Assembly (NCBI GenBank): GCA_930633495.1
Contig: CAKNFJ010000001.1
Location: 4,797,001-4,861,000, forward strand
Length of the DNA: 64,000 bases
Direction of reading: 5' to 3'
Origin: Hyphomicrobiales bacterium
GTDB taxonomy: Bacteria > Pseudomonadota > Alphaproteobacteria > Rhizobiales > Beijerinckiaceae
Shown in pieces: positions 54,418-63,038 of the stretch. Numbering within the stretch: position 1 is the stretch's first letter; every line of letters starts with the position of its first letter. A model generated the notes under the pieces. The model had not been told where the DNA came from, did not search any database, and saw only the letters and a program-made list of their open reading frames with translations. The position numbers and the translations under genes were made by a program.

Positions 54418-55794
54418 TCAGCCCATCGCGGCGCGCACGTCCGGATCGGCAAGCGTCTCGTCGAGTGTCGCGCGGGTCCGGTCGACGATCGCGTCGATCT
54501 CGGCGTCGGTGCAGCACAGCGGCGGGGCGTAGCCTAGCACGCCGTTGCCGAAGGCCCGAATGACGAGCCCCTTATCCCAGGCGCGGTCGAACACGCGCTG
54601 CGCCGGCGCGGCGGCCGCCGGCAGCGGCGTCTTCTTCGCCTTGTCGGTCACGAGTTCGACCGCGGCCAGCATGCCACGGCCGCGCACTTCGCCGACGAGA
54701 GGATGGTCACGCAGGCTTTCGAGCCCGGCCATCAGGCGCGCGCCGGCCTTGCGGCCATTGTCGAGCAGGCCGTTTTCATAAAGGCGCAGCACCTCGAGAC
54801 CCACCGCCGCGCTGACCGGATGGGCGGAATAGGTGTAGCCGTGGCCCACCGCCGCCGCGCCGGCACCGTCCGCGATCACGTCATAGACCTTCTGGGACAT
54901 CAGCACGGCCCCCATCGGCACATAGCCGGAGGTCAGCCCCTTGGCGGTGGTCATCAGGTCCGGCACGATGCCCTCATCCTCGCAGGCGAAGAGTGGGCCG
55001 GTGCGCCCGAAGCCGGTGATGACCTCGTCGGCGACGAAGAGGATGTCGAGCTCGGCGCAGAGTTCGCGCATCGCCTTGACCCAGCCCGGCGGCGGGACGA
55101 GGACGCCGCCGGAGCCTTGGATCGGCTCGCAATAGAAGGCCGCGACCCGTTCGGCTCCCCCCAGCGCATCGACCTTGGCCCGCAGCGCGGCGAGCGAAGC
55201 GGCAATCACGGCCTGCGGATCGGAGCCGACCGGGTTGCGGTAGGTATAGTGCGACGGAATTTTATGCTGCCAGTCATAGGGCACGCCGAAGCCGGCGTGG
55301 AAGGCGGGCAGGGCGGTGAGGCCGGCACCGACGGTCGACGAGCCGTGATAGCCCTGTTCGATCGAGATGAACTGGTCCTTCTGCGGCTTGCCGCGCGCCT
55401 GCTGGTAGTAGCGGATGAAGCGGACCGTGCTGTCGACCGCATCGGAGCCGCCAAGCGTGAAATAGACGCGGTCGAGATCGCCGGGCGCGCGCTCGGCAAG
55501 CTCGGCGGCCAGGCGGATCGCCGGCTCGGAACCGAGGCCGAAATAGCCGGTGGCATAGGCAAGCTCGCGCATCTGGTTCGCCGCGGCCTCGACGATACTG
55601 TCCTGCCCGTAGCCGGCATTCACGCACCACAGCCCGGCGAAGCCGTCGATGAGCTGCTTTCCGGAGGCATCCGTGATGGTCGCGCCCTTCGCCGAGCGCA
55701 GCACGCGCACCCCGGCCTTCTCATGGCCGCGATAGGAGGCGACCGGGTGAATCCAGTGTTCGCGATCGAGTTCGATCAGGGAATTGCTCAACAT
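54418..55794 (-). CDS. Class III (omega) aminotransferase, putrescine/beta-alanine:pyruvate-like
   Basis: This 458-residue PLP enzyme has the internal-aldimine Lys near residue 285 (TTAKGLTSG) and DEVITGFGRTG as the PLP-binding Asp region. The opening sequence IHPVASYRGHEKAGVRVLRSAKG and the family's CEPIQGSGGVLVPP segment fit omega-amino acid or putrescine transaminases (SpuC-like). It likely transfers an amino group from a diamine or omega-amino acid to pyruvate. GGAGA lies upstream of ATG 55794. It starts 14 bases after the GNAT stop and so is co-transcribed. Confidence 0.9.
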   Translation of the reverse strand: MLSNSLIELDREHWIHPVASYRGHEKAGVRVLRSAKGATITDASGKQLIDGFAGLWCVNAGYGQDSIVEAAANQMRELAYATGYFGLGSEPAIRLAAELAERAPGDLDRVYFTLGGSDAVDSTVRFIRYYQQARGKPQKDQFISIEQGYHGSSTVGAGLTALPAFHAGFGVPYDWQHKIPSHYTYRNPVGSDPQAVIAASLAALRAKVDALGGAERVAAFYCEPIQGSGGVLVPPPGWVKAMRELCAELDILFVADEVITGFGRTGPLFACEDEGIVPDLMTTAKGLTSGYVPMGAVLMSQKVYDVIADGAGAAAVGHGYTYSAHPVSAAVGLEVLRLYENGLLDNGRKAGARLMAGLESLRDHPLVGEVRGRGMLAAVELVTDKAKKTPLPAAAAPAQRVFDRAWDKGLVIRAFGNGVLGYAPPLCCTDAEIDAIVDRTRATLDETLADPDVRAAMG

Positions 55795-55808
55795 GGCGGT
55801 TCTCCAGC

Positions 55809-56660
55809 TTATCCGAGCGCCTGACTGGCGAGAGCGAAGGGTTTGGCGGGGCCTGCCGGCTGCGGGATCGCCGCGTTGCGGCGCATGGCGATGCCGCCGC
55901 CGACCGCCGCGAGGGCACGGGCTGCAAGCCACGGCGAGAGCCGTTCCCATTCAGCCGTGTCGACGCGCAGGAACGCACCGGGCCGGCTCGCGATGACGAA
56001 GCTCAGCAATGCCTTCGCCTGTTCCACGGTATTCGCGACCACCGGCCCGATCACGTCGCCGCGACCGAACGGGCGCAGCGCCGCATAGCCCACGACCTGA
56101 CCGGCGTCGCGGAGGACGGCCATCCGCCCAAGGTCATCCAGCAGCCGAAGCAGCGGGCGGCGATCCATCCCGAGGGCCTGACGATCGAGTTCGGTCACGG
56201 CGGCGAAATCCGCAGGGCCAGCCCAGTCCACGGCCATGGCCCCGGTCGCCGAATCCGGGAGCGCCGGGTTCGGAATGCCCTGATGCTGACGGATCTCATG
56301 CGTCGACCGGAAGCCGAGCTTTTCGTAGAGAGGCAGGCCGTCCGTGGTTGCGGTGAGACGGCATTCGCGCGCGCCGCACGCCGCGAGGGCAGCGTCCATT
56401 AGCCGCCGGCCGAGACCGCGCCCGCGCATGCTGGCGGCCACGATCACCATGTTGACGGTCGCGCAGTCGTCCCCGAACGGTGTCAGCATGGCGGTGCCGA
56501 CCACGGTATCGCCCTGCAGCGCGACGAAGCCGTGGCTGAGCGTCAGGAGCATCGCCCAGTCCTCGCGGCGATGCGGCCAGCCCGCCTCGCGGGAGAGCAG
56601 GACGGCGCCGTCGAGATGGCTTTCGTCGAACGCGATGAGATCGATCGTTTCCTGGTCCAT
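55809..56660 (-). CDS. GNAT-family N-acetyltransferase with C-terminal extension
   Basis: This is a 283-residue protein whose first about 130 residues form a GNAT domain with the acetyl-CoA loop GRGLGRRLMDAAL. The C-terminal half is a second GNAT-like domain (Acetyltransf_18 type, inference). It may acetylate an amine. It is the first gene of a long minus-strand run that continues through the aminotransferase, HAD hydrolase and ABC transporter genes. The substrate is unknown. Confidence 0.82.
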   Translation of the reverse strand: MDQETIDLIAFDESHLDGAVLLSREAGWPHRREDWAMLLTLSHGFVALQGDTVVGTAMLTPFGDDCATVNMVIVAASMRGRGLGRRLMDAALAACGARECRLTATTDGLPLYEKLGFRSTHEIRQHQGIPNPALPDSATGAMAVDWAGPADFAAVTELDRQALGMDRRPLLRLLDDLGRMAVLRDAGQVVGYAALRPFGRGDVIGPVVANTVEQAKALLSFVIASRPGAFLRVDTAEWERLSPWLAARALAAVGGGIAMRRNAAIPQPAGPAKPFALASQALG

Positions 56661-56980
56661 GATGCTTCGCCTGTATCCGGTGCATCATGGATAAGCCGGG
56701 CGCCGGCGCAGTTCGTCCCGAGGATCGGCGCCGGGCAACATCTTCAACCGTAGGAATGCGCGGCGACCGCATGGAATGCCACGGCCGGCCGGAAGAGGGC
56801 CGGGCAGGCGGCGTCGGGAGGGCTGGACGAGGCGCGCGGGCGCAACTCTCTGCCATAGCCTCAGGGGCGGACGGCAGTTTGTGCTTCCTGCCGCCGGCAA
56901 TGCGGTGCTCGCGCCATTCGGCCCGCGGCTATGATCGCCGATAGCGGACGCAACCGTTTCGCCACAGGGGACCTGCGCGG
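56661..56980. other. Divergent intergenic region between GNAT and HAD-II genes
   Basis: These 320 bases carry no open reading frame that looks real. They probably hold the two divergent promoters and operators of the flanking transcripts. GC-rich self-complementary stretches (for example around 56697-56730) are present, but I see no clean operator. Confidence 0.35.
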
Positions 56981-57649
56981 ATGACTGTCTTCAAGCCCAA
57001 ATTCGTCACCTTCGACTGCCATGGCACGCTGATCTATTTCGCGATGGATAAGGCCGCGCGTGCGCTCTACGGCGACAAGCTGGACGAGCCGGCCATGCAG
57101 CGCTTCATCACCAATTTCTCGGCCTATCGGCTCGATGAAATCCTCGGCGACTGGAAGCCCTATGAGGAGGTCGTCTACAATTCGCTCGAGCGGACCTGCC
57201 GCAGGAACGGTGTCGCCTTCCGCCCCGAGGATGCGCGCTGGGTTTATGAGCAGGTTCCGACCTGGGGGCCGCATCCGGACGTGCCGGCCGGCCTCGCCAA
57301 GGTGGCGAAGGAGATCCCGCTCGTCATCCTGTCCAATGCCATGGACGACCAGATTCCGCATAATGTCGCCCGGCTCGGCGCGCCCTTCCATGCCGTCTAT
57401 ACGGCCGAGCAGGCCCGCTCCTACAAGCCGCGCATGAAGGGCTTCGAGTACATGTTCGACATGCTCGGCTGCGGGCCGGAAGACGTCTGCCACGTCTCGT
57501 CCTCGTTCCGCTACGACCTGATGACGGCGCATGACCTCGGGATCAAGAACAAGGTTTGGGTCAATCGCGGGCATGAGCCGGCCAATCCGTATTACGGCTA
57601 TACCGAGATCAAGGACATCTCGGGCTTGCCCGGCGTGTTCGGCCTCTGA
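56981..57649 (+). CDS. HAD-superfamily type II hydrolase, second paralogue
   Basis: This 222-residue HAD protein has motif I FDCHGTLIYF (nucleophile Asp), motif II ILSNAMD, motif III YKPRMKGFE and the motif IV region CHVSSSFRYDLM. As in the paralogue at 53410 no second Asp follows the nucleophile, as in haloacid dehalogenases; His stands where Tyr is usual. It is followed 11 bases later by a FAD oxidase on the same strand, so the two are co-expressed. The actual substrate is unclear. Confidence 0.82.
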   Translation: MTVFKPKFVTFDCHGTLIYFAMDKAARALYGDKLDEPAMQRFITNFSAYRLDEILGDWKPYEEVVYNSLERTCRRNGVAFRPEDARWVYEQVPTWGPHPDVPAGLAKVAKEIPLVILSNAMDDQIPHNVARLGAPFHAVYTAEQARSYKPRMKGFEYMFDMLGCGPEDVCHVSSSFRYDLMTAHDLGIKNKVWVNRGHEPANPYYGYTEIKDISGLPGVFGL

Positions 57650-57660
57650 GGCCCCGGCTG

Positions 57661-58938
57661 ATGCAGTTCAAATCCTATTGGCATGATACGGCGAACACCT
57701 TCACCGGCGCGGCCAGCGGGCCGGTCGAAGGTACCTACGACGTGGCCGTGATCGGCGGCGGCTTCACCGGCCTTGCCGCCGCGCGCCAGCTCGCCATGGC
57801 CGGCGCGAAGGTCGTGGTTCTGGAGGCGGAAGGCGTCGGCTTTGGCGCCTCCGGCCGCAATGGCGGCCATCTCAACAACGGCCTCGCTCACAGCTTCATT
57901 GCCGCCAAGGCGGCGCTGGGCGCCGAGCGCGCCGTCGCGCTCTACAAGGCCTTCGACGATTCGGTCGATACGATCGAGCGGATCGTCGCCGAGGAGGGCA
58001 TCGACTGCTCCTTCCGGCGCGCGGGCAAACTCAAGCTCGCCTCCAAGCCCGAGCATGTCGCCTCGCTCACCCGCAATTTCGAGGTGCTGCATCGCGAGGT
58101 CGACCCGGACACCGCCATGCTGAGCCGGGCCGAGCTTGCCGGCGAGATCGGCTCCGACATCTTCCATGGCGCGATGCTCTCGAAGAAGAGCGCCATGATG
58201 CATATGGGCCGTTTCGTCACCGGGCTGGCGACGGCAGCGGCCCGGCACGGTGCCGTCATCCACGAGCACGCGCCGGTGACGGAGCGGCGGCTGGAGGGCG
58301 GCCGACATGTCCTCAAGACGCCGCGCGGCAACGTCTCTGCGAAGGACGTGCTGGTGGCGACCGGCGCCTATACCTCCGGCCCCTTCGCCTGGTTCCGGCG
58401 CCGGATCATCGCGGTCGGCAGCTTCCTGATCGCGACGCGGCCGCTGAACGCGGCCGAGGTGGCTACAACCATGCCCGGCAACCGCACTGCCGTGACCTCG
58501 CTCAACATCGGCAACTACTTCCGCCTGTCGCCGGACAATCGGCTGATCTTCGGCGGGCGGGCGCGTTTTTCCGCAACCTCGGACCAGACCTCCGACGCAA
58601 AGAGCGGCGCCATCCTGCGTGCGAGCCTCGCCAGCATCTTCCCGCAGTTGAAAGATGTCGAGATCGACTACTGCTGGGGCGGGTTGGTCGACATGACCAA
58701 GGACCGCTATCCCCGTGCCGGCCGCGAGGACGGTGTCTGGTACGCGATGGGCTATTCCGGCCACGGCGCGCAGATGTCGACGCATCTCGGCATGATCATG
58801 GCCGATGCAATCCTCGGCCGGCCCAATCGAAATCCGCTCGAGGGCTTGTCCTGGCCGGCTGTGCCGGGCCATTTCGGCAAGCCGTGGTTCCTGCCGCTGG
58901 TCGGCCTCTACTACAAGGCGCTCGACCGCATCCAATAG
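57661..58938 (+). CDS. FAD-binding oxidase, gamma-glutamylputrescine oxidase-like (PuuB-like)
   Basis: This 425-residue DAO-fold protein has VAVIGGGFTGLAAARQLA near residue 30, the GASGRNGGHLNNGLAH flavin segment and a C-terminal MGYSGHGAQMSTHLG. The GRNGGH and SGHGAQMS phrases are typical of PuuB-type oxidases of gamma-glutamyl-putrescine or related amines. It is convergent with the dehydrogenase operon on the minus strand, with a strong terminator between. No PuuA glutamylation enzyme is in the window, so a different N-substituted amine is equally possible. Confidence 0.85.
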   Translation: MQFKSYWHDTANTFTGAASGPVEGTYDVAVIGGGFTGLAAARQLAMAGAKVVVLEAEGVGFGASGRNGGHLNNGLAHSFIAAKAALGAERAVALYKAFDDSVDTIERIVAEEGIDCSFRRAGKLKLASKPEHVASLTRNFEVLHREVDPDTAMLSRAELAGEIGSDIFHGAMLSKKSAMMHMGRFVTGLATAAARHGAVIHEHAPVTERRLEGGRHVLKTPRGNVSAKDVLVATGAYTSGPFAWFRRRIIAVGSFLIATRPLNAAEVATTMPGNRTAVTSLNIGNYFRLSPDNRLIFGGRARFSATSDQTSDAKSGAILRASLASIFPQLKDVEIDYCWGGLVDMTKDRYPRAGREDGVWYAMGYSGHGAQMSTHLGMIMADAILGRPNRNPLEGLSWPAVPGHFGKPWFLPLVGLYYKALDRIQ

Positions 58939-58960
58939 GGCTCGCCAAACCGAAGGCTGC

Positions 58961-58993
58961 AAAAAGGCGCCGGATGTTCTCCGGCGCCTTTTT
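58961..58993. terminator. Bidirectional terminator between PuuB-like and dehydrogenase genes
   Basis: A 14-base stem AAAAAGGCGCCGGA (58961-58974) pairs perfectly with TCCGGCGCCTTTTT (58980-58993), with a 5-base loop. Runs of A and T flank both sides, serving both convergent transcripts. Confidence 0.92.
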
Positions 58994-59051
58994 CGTATCC
59001 GCTCGGCCAAGGTCCCGGCGGGAATGCCTCGGCTCGACAGCTTCGTCAGCG

Positions 59052-60095
59052 TCAGCCGAGCGCCGAGAGCACGGCGGCCGTGATGTCCTTCGTGCCGTGT
59101 TTGCCAGGCTCCGTGCCGATGCCGCGCGCCGTGGCGGCTTCGATCGCCCGCATCACGGCTGCCGCGGCATCGGCCTCGCCGAGATGCTCCAGCATCATCG
59201 CGCCCGACCAGATCGCTGCGATCGGATTGGCGATGCCGAGATGGGCGATGTCGGGCGCCGAGCCATGCACCGGCTCGAACATCGAGGGAGCGCTGCGCTC
59301 CGGGTTGATGTTGGCGGATGCGGCAAAGCCGAGCCCACCCTGAATCGCCGCCCCGAGGTCGGTCAGGATGTCGCCGAAGAGATTGGAGGCGACCACGACG
59401 TCGAGGCTTTCCGGCGCCATCACCATGCGCGCGGCCATGGCGTCGATATGGTAGTTCGTGACCGCGACATCCGGATATTCGGCCGCGAGCCGGGCGGTGA
59501 TCTCGTCCCAGAACACCATCGAGTATTTCTGGGCGTTCGACTTGGTCACCGAGGCGAGCTTGCCGCGGCGCTGGCGGGCCTGCTCGAAGCCGAAGCGCAA
59601 AATGCGCTCGACGCCCTTGCGCGTGAAGATCGAGGTTTCGACCGCGACTTCGTCGGCGGTGCCGTTATGGACGCGCCCACCGGCGCCGGCATATTCGCCC
59701 TCGGTGTTCTCGCGGATGCACAGGATATCGAAAGCGCTCGCCTTCAGTGGCCCCTCGACCCCCGACAGCAGGCGGTGCGGGCGGATATTGGCGTATTGCA
59801 CGAAGGCCTTGCGGATCGGCAGCAGCAGACCGTGCAGCGACACCGAATCCGGCACGCGCGCCGGCCAGCCGACAGCGCCGAGCAGGATGGCGTCGAAGCC
59901 GCGCAAGGTCTCGATGCCGTCCGCCGGCATCATCGCGCCGGTCTTTTCATAGAACTCGCAGGACCAGGGAAAGCTCGTCCCTTCGAGGGAAAAGCCGGCG
60001 CCGCGCGCGGCACGCCCGAGGACCTCCCAGGCGGCCTCCGTCACGGAGACACCGATGCCGTCGCCGGGGATCAGGGCGATCTTGTAGGGTTTCAC
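59052..60095 (-). CDS. Tartrate/isopropylmalate dehydrogenase-family enzyme
   Basis: This 347-residue NAD-dependent beta-decarboxylating dehydrogenase has the N-terminal IALIPGDGIGVSVT, ENTEGEYAG (substrate Tyr region), VTKSNAQKYSMVFWDE and FEPVHGSAPDIA motifs. The WPARVPDSVSLHG segment is closer to tartrate or D-malate dehydrogenases than to leucine-pathway LeuB. It starts 12 bases after the aldehyde dehydrogenase stop. It may oxidise a hydroxy-diacid released by the pathway. Confidence 0.87.
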   Translation of the reverse strand: MKPYKIALIPGDGIGVSVTEAAWEVLGRAARGAGFSLEGTSFPWSCEFYEKTGAMMPADGIETLRGFDAILLGAVGWPARVPDSVSLHGLLLPIRKAFVQYANIRPHRLLSGVEGPLKASAFDILCIRENTEGEYAGAGGRVHNGTADEVAVETSIFTRKGVERILRFGFEQARQRRGKLASVTKSNAQKYSMVFWDEITARLAAEYPDVAVTNYHIDAMAARMVMAPESLDVVVASNLFGDILTDLGAAIQGGLGFAASANINPERSAPSMFEPVHGSAPDIAHLGIANPIAAIWSGAMMLEHLGEADAAAAVMRAIEAATARGIGTEPGKHGTKDITAAVLSALG

Positions 60096-60107
60096 GGGGC
60101 TTGCTCC

Positions 60108-61571
60108 TCACAGCGCGATCAGGACGCTCTTCGACTTCCGGTTCGCGAGATAGGCCTCGCGTCCGAGGTCCTTGCCGAGGCCGGATTGCTTGTAGCCCCC
60201 GGTCGGCAGGATGTGGTCGCGCGAGCGACCATAGCGGTTGACCCAGACGGTGCCGGCCTGCAGGCGCTCGATCGCGCGCAGCGCCCGCGACAGGTCGCGC
60301 GTGTAGAGGCCGGCGCAAAGCCCATAGGTCGGATGATCGGCGAGCTGGAGCCCTTCCTCTTCCTCGCGAAAGGTCTGGACGGTGAGGACCGGCCCGAAAA
60401 TCTCCTCGGTCACGGCAGGCGACGTGGCGTCGACCCCTTCCAGCAGGGTCGGGGCATAGAAGTAACCCGGCTGGTCGAGCCGTTCGCCGCCGAGCCGGCA
60501 GCGAGCGCCACGCCCCACCGCCGCATCGACGATGCTCTCCATGCGACCGATCTGACGCTCCGAGATGATCGGCGAATAGGCGCTCGCCGCCTCCCAGGTC
60601 GGGCCGGGACGGATCGTCTGCATACGCTCGGCGATGAGCGCGACGAGTTCCTGCGCGACGCTTTCCGCCACGATCAGGCGCGAGCCGGCGACGCAGGCCT
60701 GGCCGGCGTTGCCGAGGATACTGCGGGCGATGGCGGCGGCGGCAAGCGGCAGGTCGGCATCGGCGAAGACGAGCTGCGGGCTCTTGCCGCCGAGCTCGAG
60801 CGTCATCGGCTTGATGCCGGTGCGGGCGATGTTTTCCATGATCGCGGCGCCAGCGACGGTCGAGCCCGTGAAGCTGATCTTGGCGATATCGGGATGCCCG
60901 GTGATCGCCGTGCCCGTGATGCGACCGTCACCGAGCACGATGTTGATCAATCCCGCAGGCAATCCGGCCCGGACCGACAACTCCGCCAGGTAGAGCGTCG
61001 CGAAAGGCGTCATCTCGGACGGCTTGAGCACGACGGCATTGCCGGCAGCGAGCGCCGGGCCGAGCTTCCAGCCGGCCATGTTGATCGGGAAGTTCCAGGG
61101 CGTGATCGCACCGACCACGCCATAGGGTTCGGTCGCGATCATGCCGAAGCTGTCGGAAGCCGTCGGGACGAGATTGCCGCCTTCCTTGTCGGCGAATTCG
61201 GCGAAGAAGCGGATCTGCTCCGCCGTGACCGGGACATCGCCCGCCATGAGCTCGGAGATCGGCCGGGTCGAGGCGATCGCCTCCAGCCGCGCCAGCGTCT
61301 CCGCTTCCGCGTCGATGAGATCGGCCCAGCGATGGAGCGCGCGGGCGCGTTCGCGCGGTGCCAGACGCGCCCAACCGCTCTGCGCCAGGGCCTGCTTTGC
61401 GGCAGAAACGGCCCGGTCGACGAGATCGGCACTGGCGATGGGGCAGGAGGCAAAGGCAACGGCGTCCGACGGACGATGCAGGTCGATGCCATCCTTGGCA
61501 TCGACCCATTCGCCACCGATGAAGTGGCCGCGCGGGAGCGTGACCGAAGCAGGATCGAAACTGAGCGACAC
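60108..61571 (-). CDS. NAD(P)-dependent aldehyde dehydrogenase (PuuC/betaine-aldehyde type)
   Basis: This 487-residue ALDH has the cofactor motif FTGSTVAG, the catalytic Glu in LELGGKSPQ and the catalytic Cys in GNAGQACVAGSR, with NPIN-like WNFPINM upstream. It probably oxidises the aminoaldehyde or semialdehyde produced by the neighbouring oxidases and aminotransferase. It follows the cupin gene by 131 bases in the same run. All catalytic residues are present. Confidence 0.93.
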   Translation of the reverse strand: MSLSFDPASVTLPRGHFIGGEWVDAKDGIDLHRPSDAVAFASCPIASADLVDRAVSAAKQALAQSGWARLAPRERARALHRWADLIDAEAETLARLEAIASTRPISELMAGDVPVTAEQIRFFAEFADKEGGNLVPTASDSFGMIATEPYGVVGAITPWNFPINMAGWKLGPALAAGNAVVLKPSEMTPFATLYLAELSVRAGLPAGLINIVLGDGRITGTAITGHPDIAKISFTGSTVAGAAIMENIARTGIKPMTLELGGKSPQLVFADADLPLAAAAIARSILGNAGQACVAGSRLIVAESVAQELVALIAERMQTIRPGPTWEAASAYSPIISERQIGRMESIVDAAVGRGARCRLGGERLDQPGYFYAPTLLEGVDATSPAVTEEIFGPVLTVQTFREEEEGLQLADHPTYGLCAGLYTRDLSRALRAIERLQAGTVWVNRYGRSRDHILPTGGYKQSGLGKDLGREAYLANRKSKSVLIAL

Positions 61572-61702
61572 GGCAGGTCTCCGGATGATCGTCGCCCGAG
61601 CCTAGTTCCGCCCGGCCCGCAGCTTACGCCCGTGAGCGCCGCCCGGCTGGCGAGAAATCCCGTTTACAGGGCTCGGACCGGCCGAATCTTCGGCGCGCGC
61701 TT

Positions 61703-62056
61703 TCAACCGGCGATGACGTAGATCTTCCGGACGGTCTCGATCGTCTTCCAGACGCCGACGAAGCCCGGCTTCATCACGAAGCCGTCGCCGGCGCGGAAGA
61801 TGCGCGGCGGCTGCCCTTCCTCGGTCAACTCGACGACACCCGAGAGGATGTAGCAGAACTCCATCGTCTCGCCCTTGATCGAGCGGGTCTCGCCGGGCGT
61901 CGCTTCCCAGACGCCCGTGCGCACCGGCTCCTTGCGGGACTCGTCCTGCGCCCAGGTCTTGAACGAGGGGTCGCCGGAAATGAGGCGGTCGGCCGCCGCC
62001 TTGGAATGCTTGGGTTCGCTGGTCGGAGCAAGGTCGAGCTTGACGAGGAGGGACAT
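61703..62056 (-). CDS. Small cupin protein (DUF861-like)
   Basis: This is a 117-residue single cupin barrel with EFCYILSGVVELTEEGQ and GDGFVMKPGFVGVWKTIE, the (DUF861/(S)-ureidoglycine aminohydrolase-like) cupin pattern often encoded beside polyamine and amino-acid catabolic enzymes. It may be an accessory or regulatory enzyme. It lies between the hydroxyacid dehydrogenase and aldehyde dehydrogenase genes on the minus strand. The exact function is unknown. Confidence 0.82.
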   Translation of the reverse strand: MSLLVKLDLAPTSEPKHSKAAADRLISGDPSFKTWAQDESRKEPVRTGVWEATPGETRSIKGETMEFCYILSGVVELTEEGQPPRIFRAGDGFVMKPGFVGVWKTIETVRKIYVIAG

Positions 62057-62090
62057 GGCAAAGCCTTTTCGTTCAGGGAGTTGAAGGGAT

Positions 62091-63014
62091 TCAGTAACCG
62101 CGGCCGCGATCGACGAGACCGATCGGCGGCAAGCCGGAGCGGTGGCGGCGAAGATTCTCGATGACGGCTCTGGCCGCCGGTTCGGCTTCGACCTTGCTCG
62201 CGATATGCGGCGTCAGGATCACCTTGGGATGGCGCCACAGCCGGTGGTCGGCGGGAAGCGGTTCCGGGTCCGTCACATCGAGGACGGCGCCGGACAGGTG
62301 ACCGCTGTCGAGCGCATCGAGCAACGCGGTCTGGTCGAGATGCTGGCCGCGGCCGACATGCACGAGGCTCGCCCCAGCGGGGAGCTGCGCGAAGACACCC
62401 GCATCGAGGATGCCGGCCGTCTCCGGCGTGAGCGGCAGCAGACAGATCAGGATGTCGGTTTCTGCGAGCAGGATGGACAGGCCTGCCGCCCCGTGGAGGC
62501 AGCGAATCCCGTCGATCGTTCGCGGCGAACGGCTCCAGCCGGAAATCGGGAAGCCGAAAGGCTTCAGACGCTCGATGACGGCCGATCCCATCATGCCCAG
62601 CCCGAGCACGCCGATCCGCCTGTCCGGGGCCGATACGAGATCGTAGGGCTCCCAGTGCGCCGCCTTCTGCTGGGCGATGTAGAGCGGCCATTGCCGATGC
62701 AGGGCGAGCACGCCGAGCGTGACATATTCCTGCATCATCCGGGTAATGCCCTCTTCGACCATGCGAACGAGAAGGACCCCCTCCGGCAGGCTGTCCGTGT
62801 TCATCTGGTCGATGCCCGCCCCGATCGAGAACAGGATCTCGAGATTGGAGAAGCGGTCGAGATCGTCCGGAGCGGTCCAGGTGATGAGATAGCAAATTTC
62901 GGCGGGGTCGTAGGGCTCGTTGCTTCTGATGAAGCGGATGTCCGGCAATTCCTCGGCGAAACGTGCCGCGAAGACCCGCGCCCGCTCGTCGGTGGAGTTG
63001 AAGAGGAAGGTCAC
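62091..63014 (-). CDS. D-2-hydroxyacid dehydrogenase (GhrA-like)
   Basis: This 307-residue NAD(P)-dependent reductase has the Rossmann motif GVLGLGMMGSAVIERL and the catalytic pair region, including HVGRGQHLDQ (Arg) and LTPHIAS (His). The layout resembles glyoxylate/hydroxypyruvate reductase GhrA. It probably converts glyoxylate or another 2-oxoacid to a hydroxyacid, linking to the tartrate-type dehydrogenase later in the operon. It starts 24 bases after the ArgE-like stop. Confidence 0.87.
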   Translation of the reverse strand: MTFLFNSTDERARVFAARFAEELPDIRFIRSNEPYDPAEICYLITWTAPDDLDRFSNLEILFSIGAGIDQMNTDSLPEGVLLVRMVEEGITRMMQEYVTLGVLALHRQWPLYIAQQKAAHWEPYDLVSAPDRRIGVLGLGMMGSAVIERLKPFGFPISGWSRSPRTIDGIRCLHGAAGLSILLAETDILICLLPLTPETAGILDAGVFAQLPAGASLVHVGRGQHLDQTALLDALDSGHLSGAVLDVTDPEPLPADHRLWRHPKVILTPHIASKVEAEPAARAVIENLRRHRSGLPPIGLVDRGRGY

Positions 63015-63038
63015 GGCGCACTCCGTCGGATCAACAGA

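Noticed and set aside
57661..61571. Calling the PuuB-like and PuuC-like genes a standard putrescine (Puu) pathway
   Set aside because: No PuuA or PuuD is present in the window, and the gene families also serve other N-substituted amines, so only the likeness was recorded.
58884..61721. A 945-codon plus-strand frame opposite the dehydrogenase and ALDH genes
   Set aside because: It overlaps two genes with full catalytic motifs and is low-complexity; not coding.
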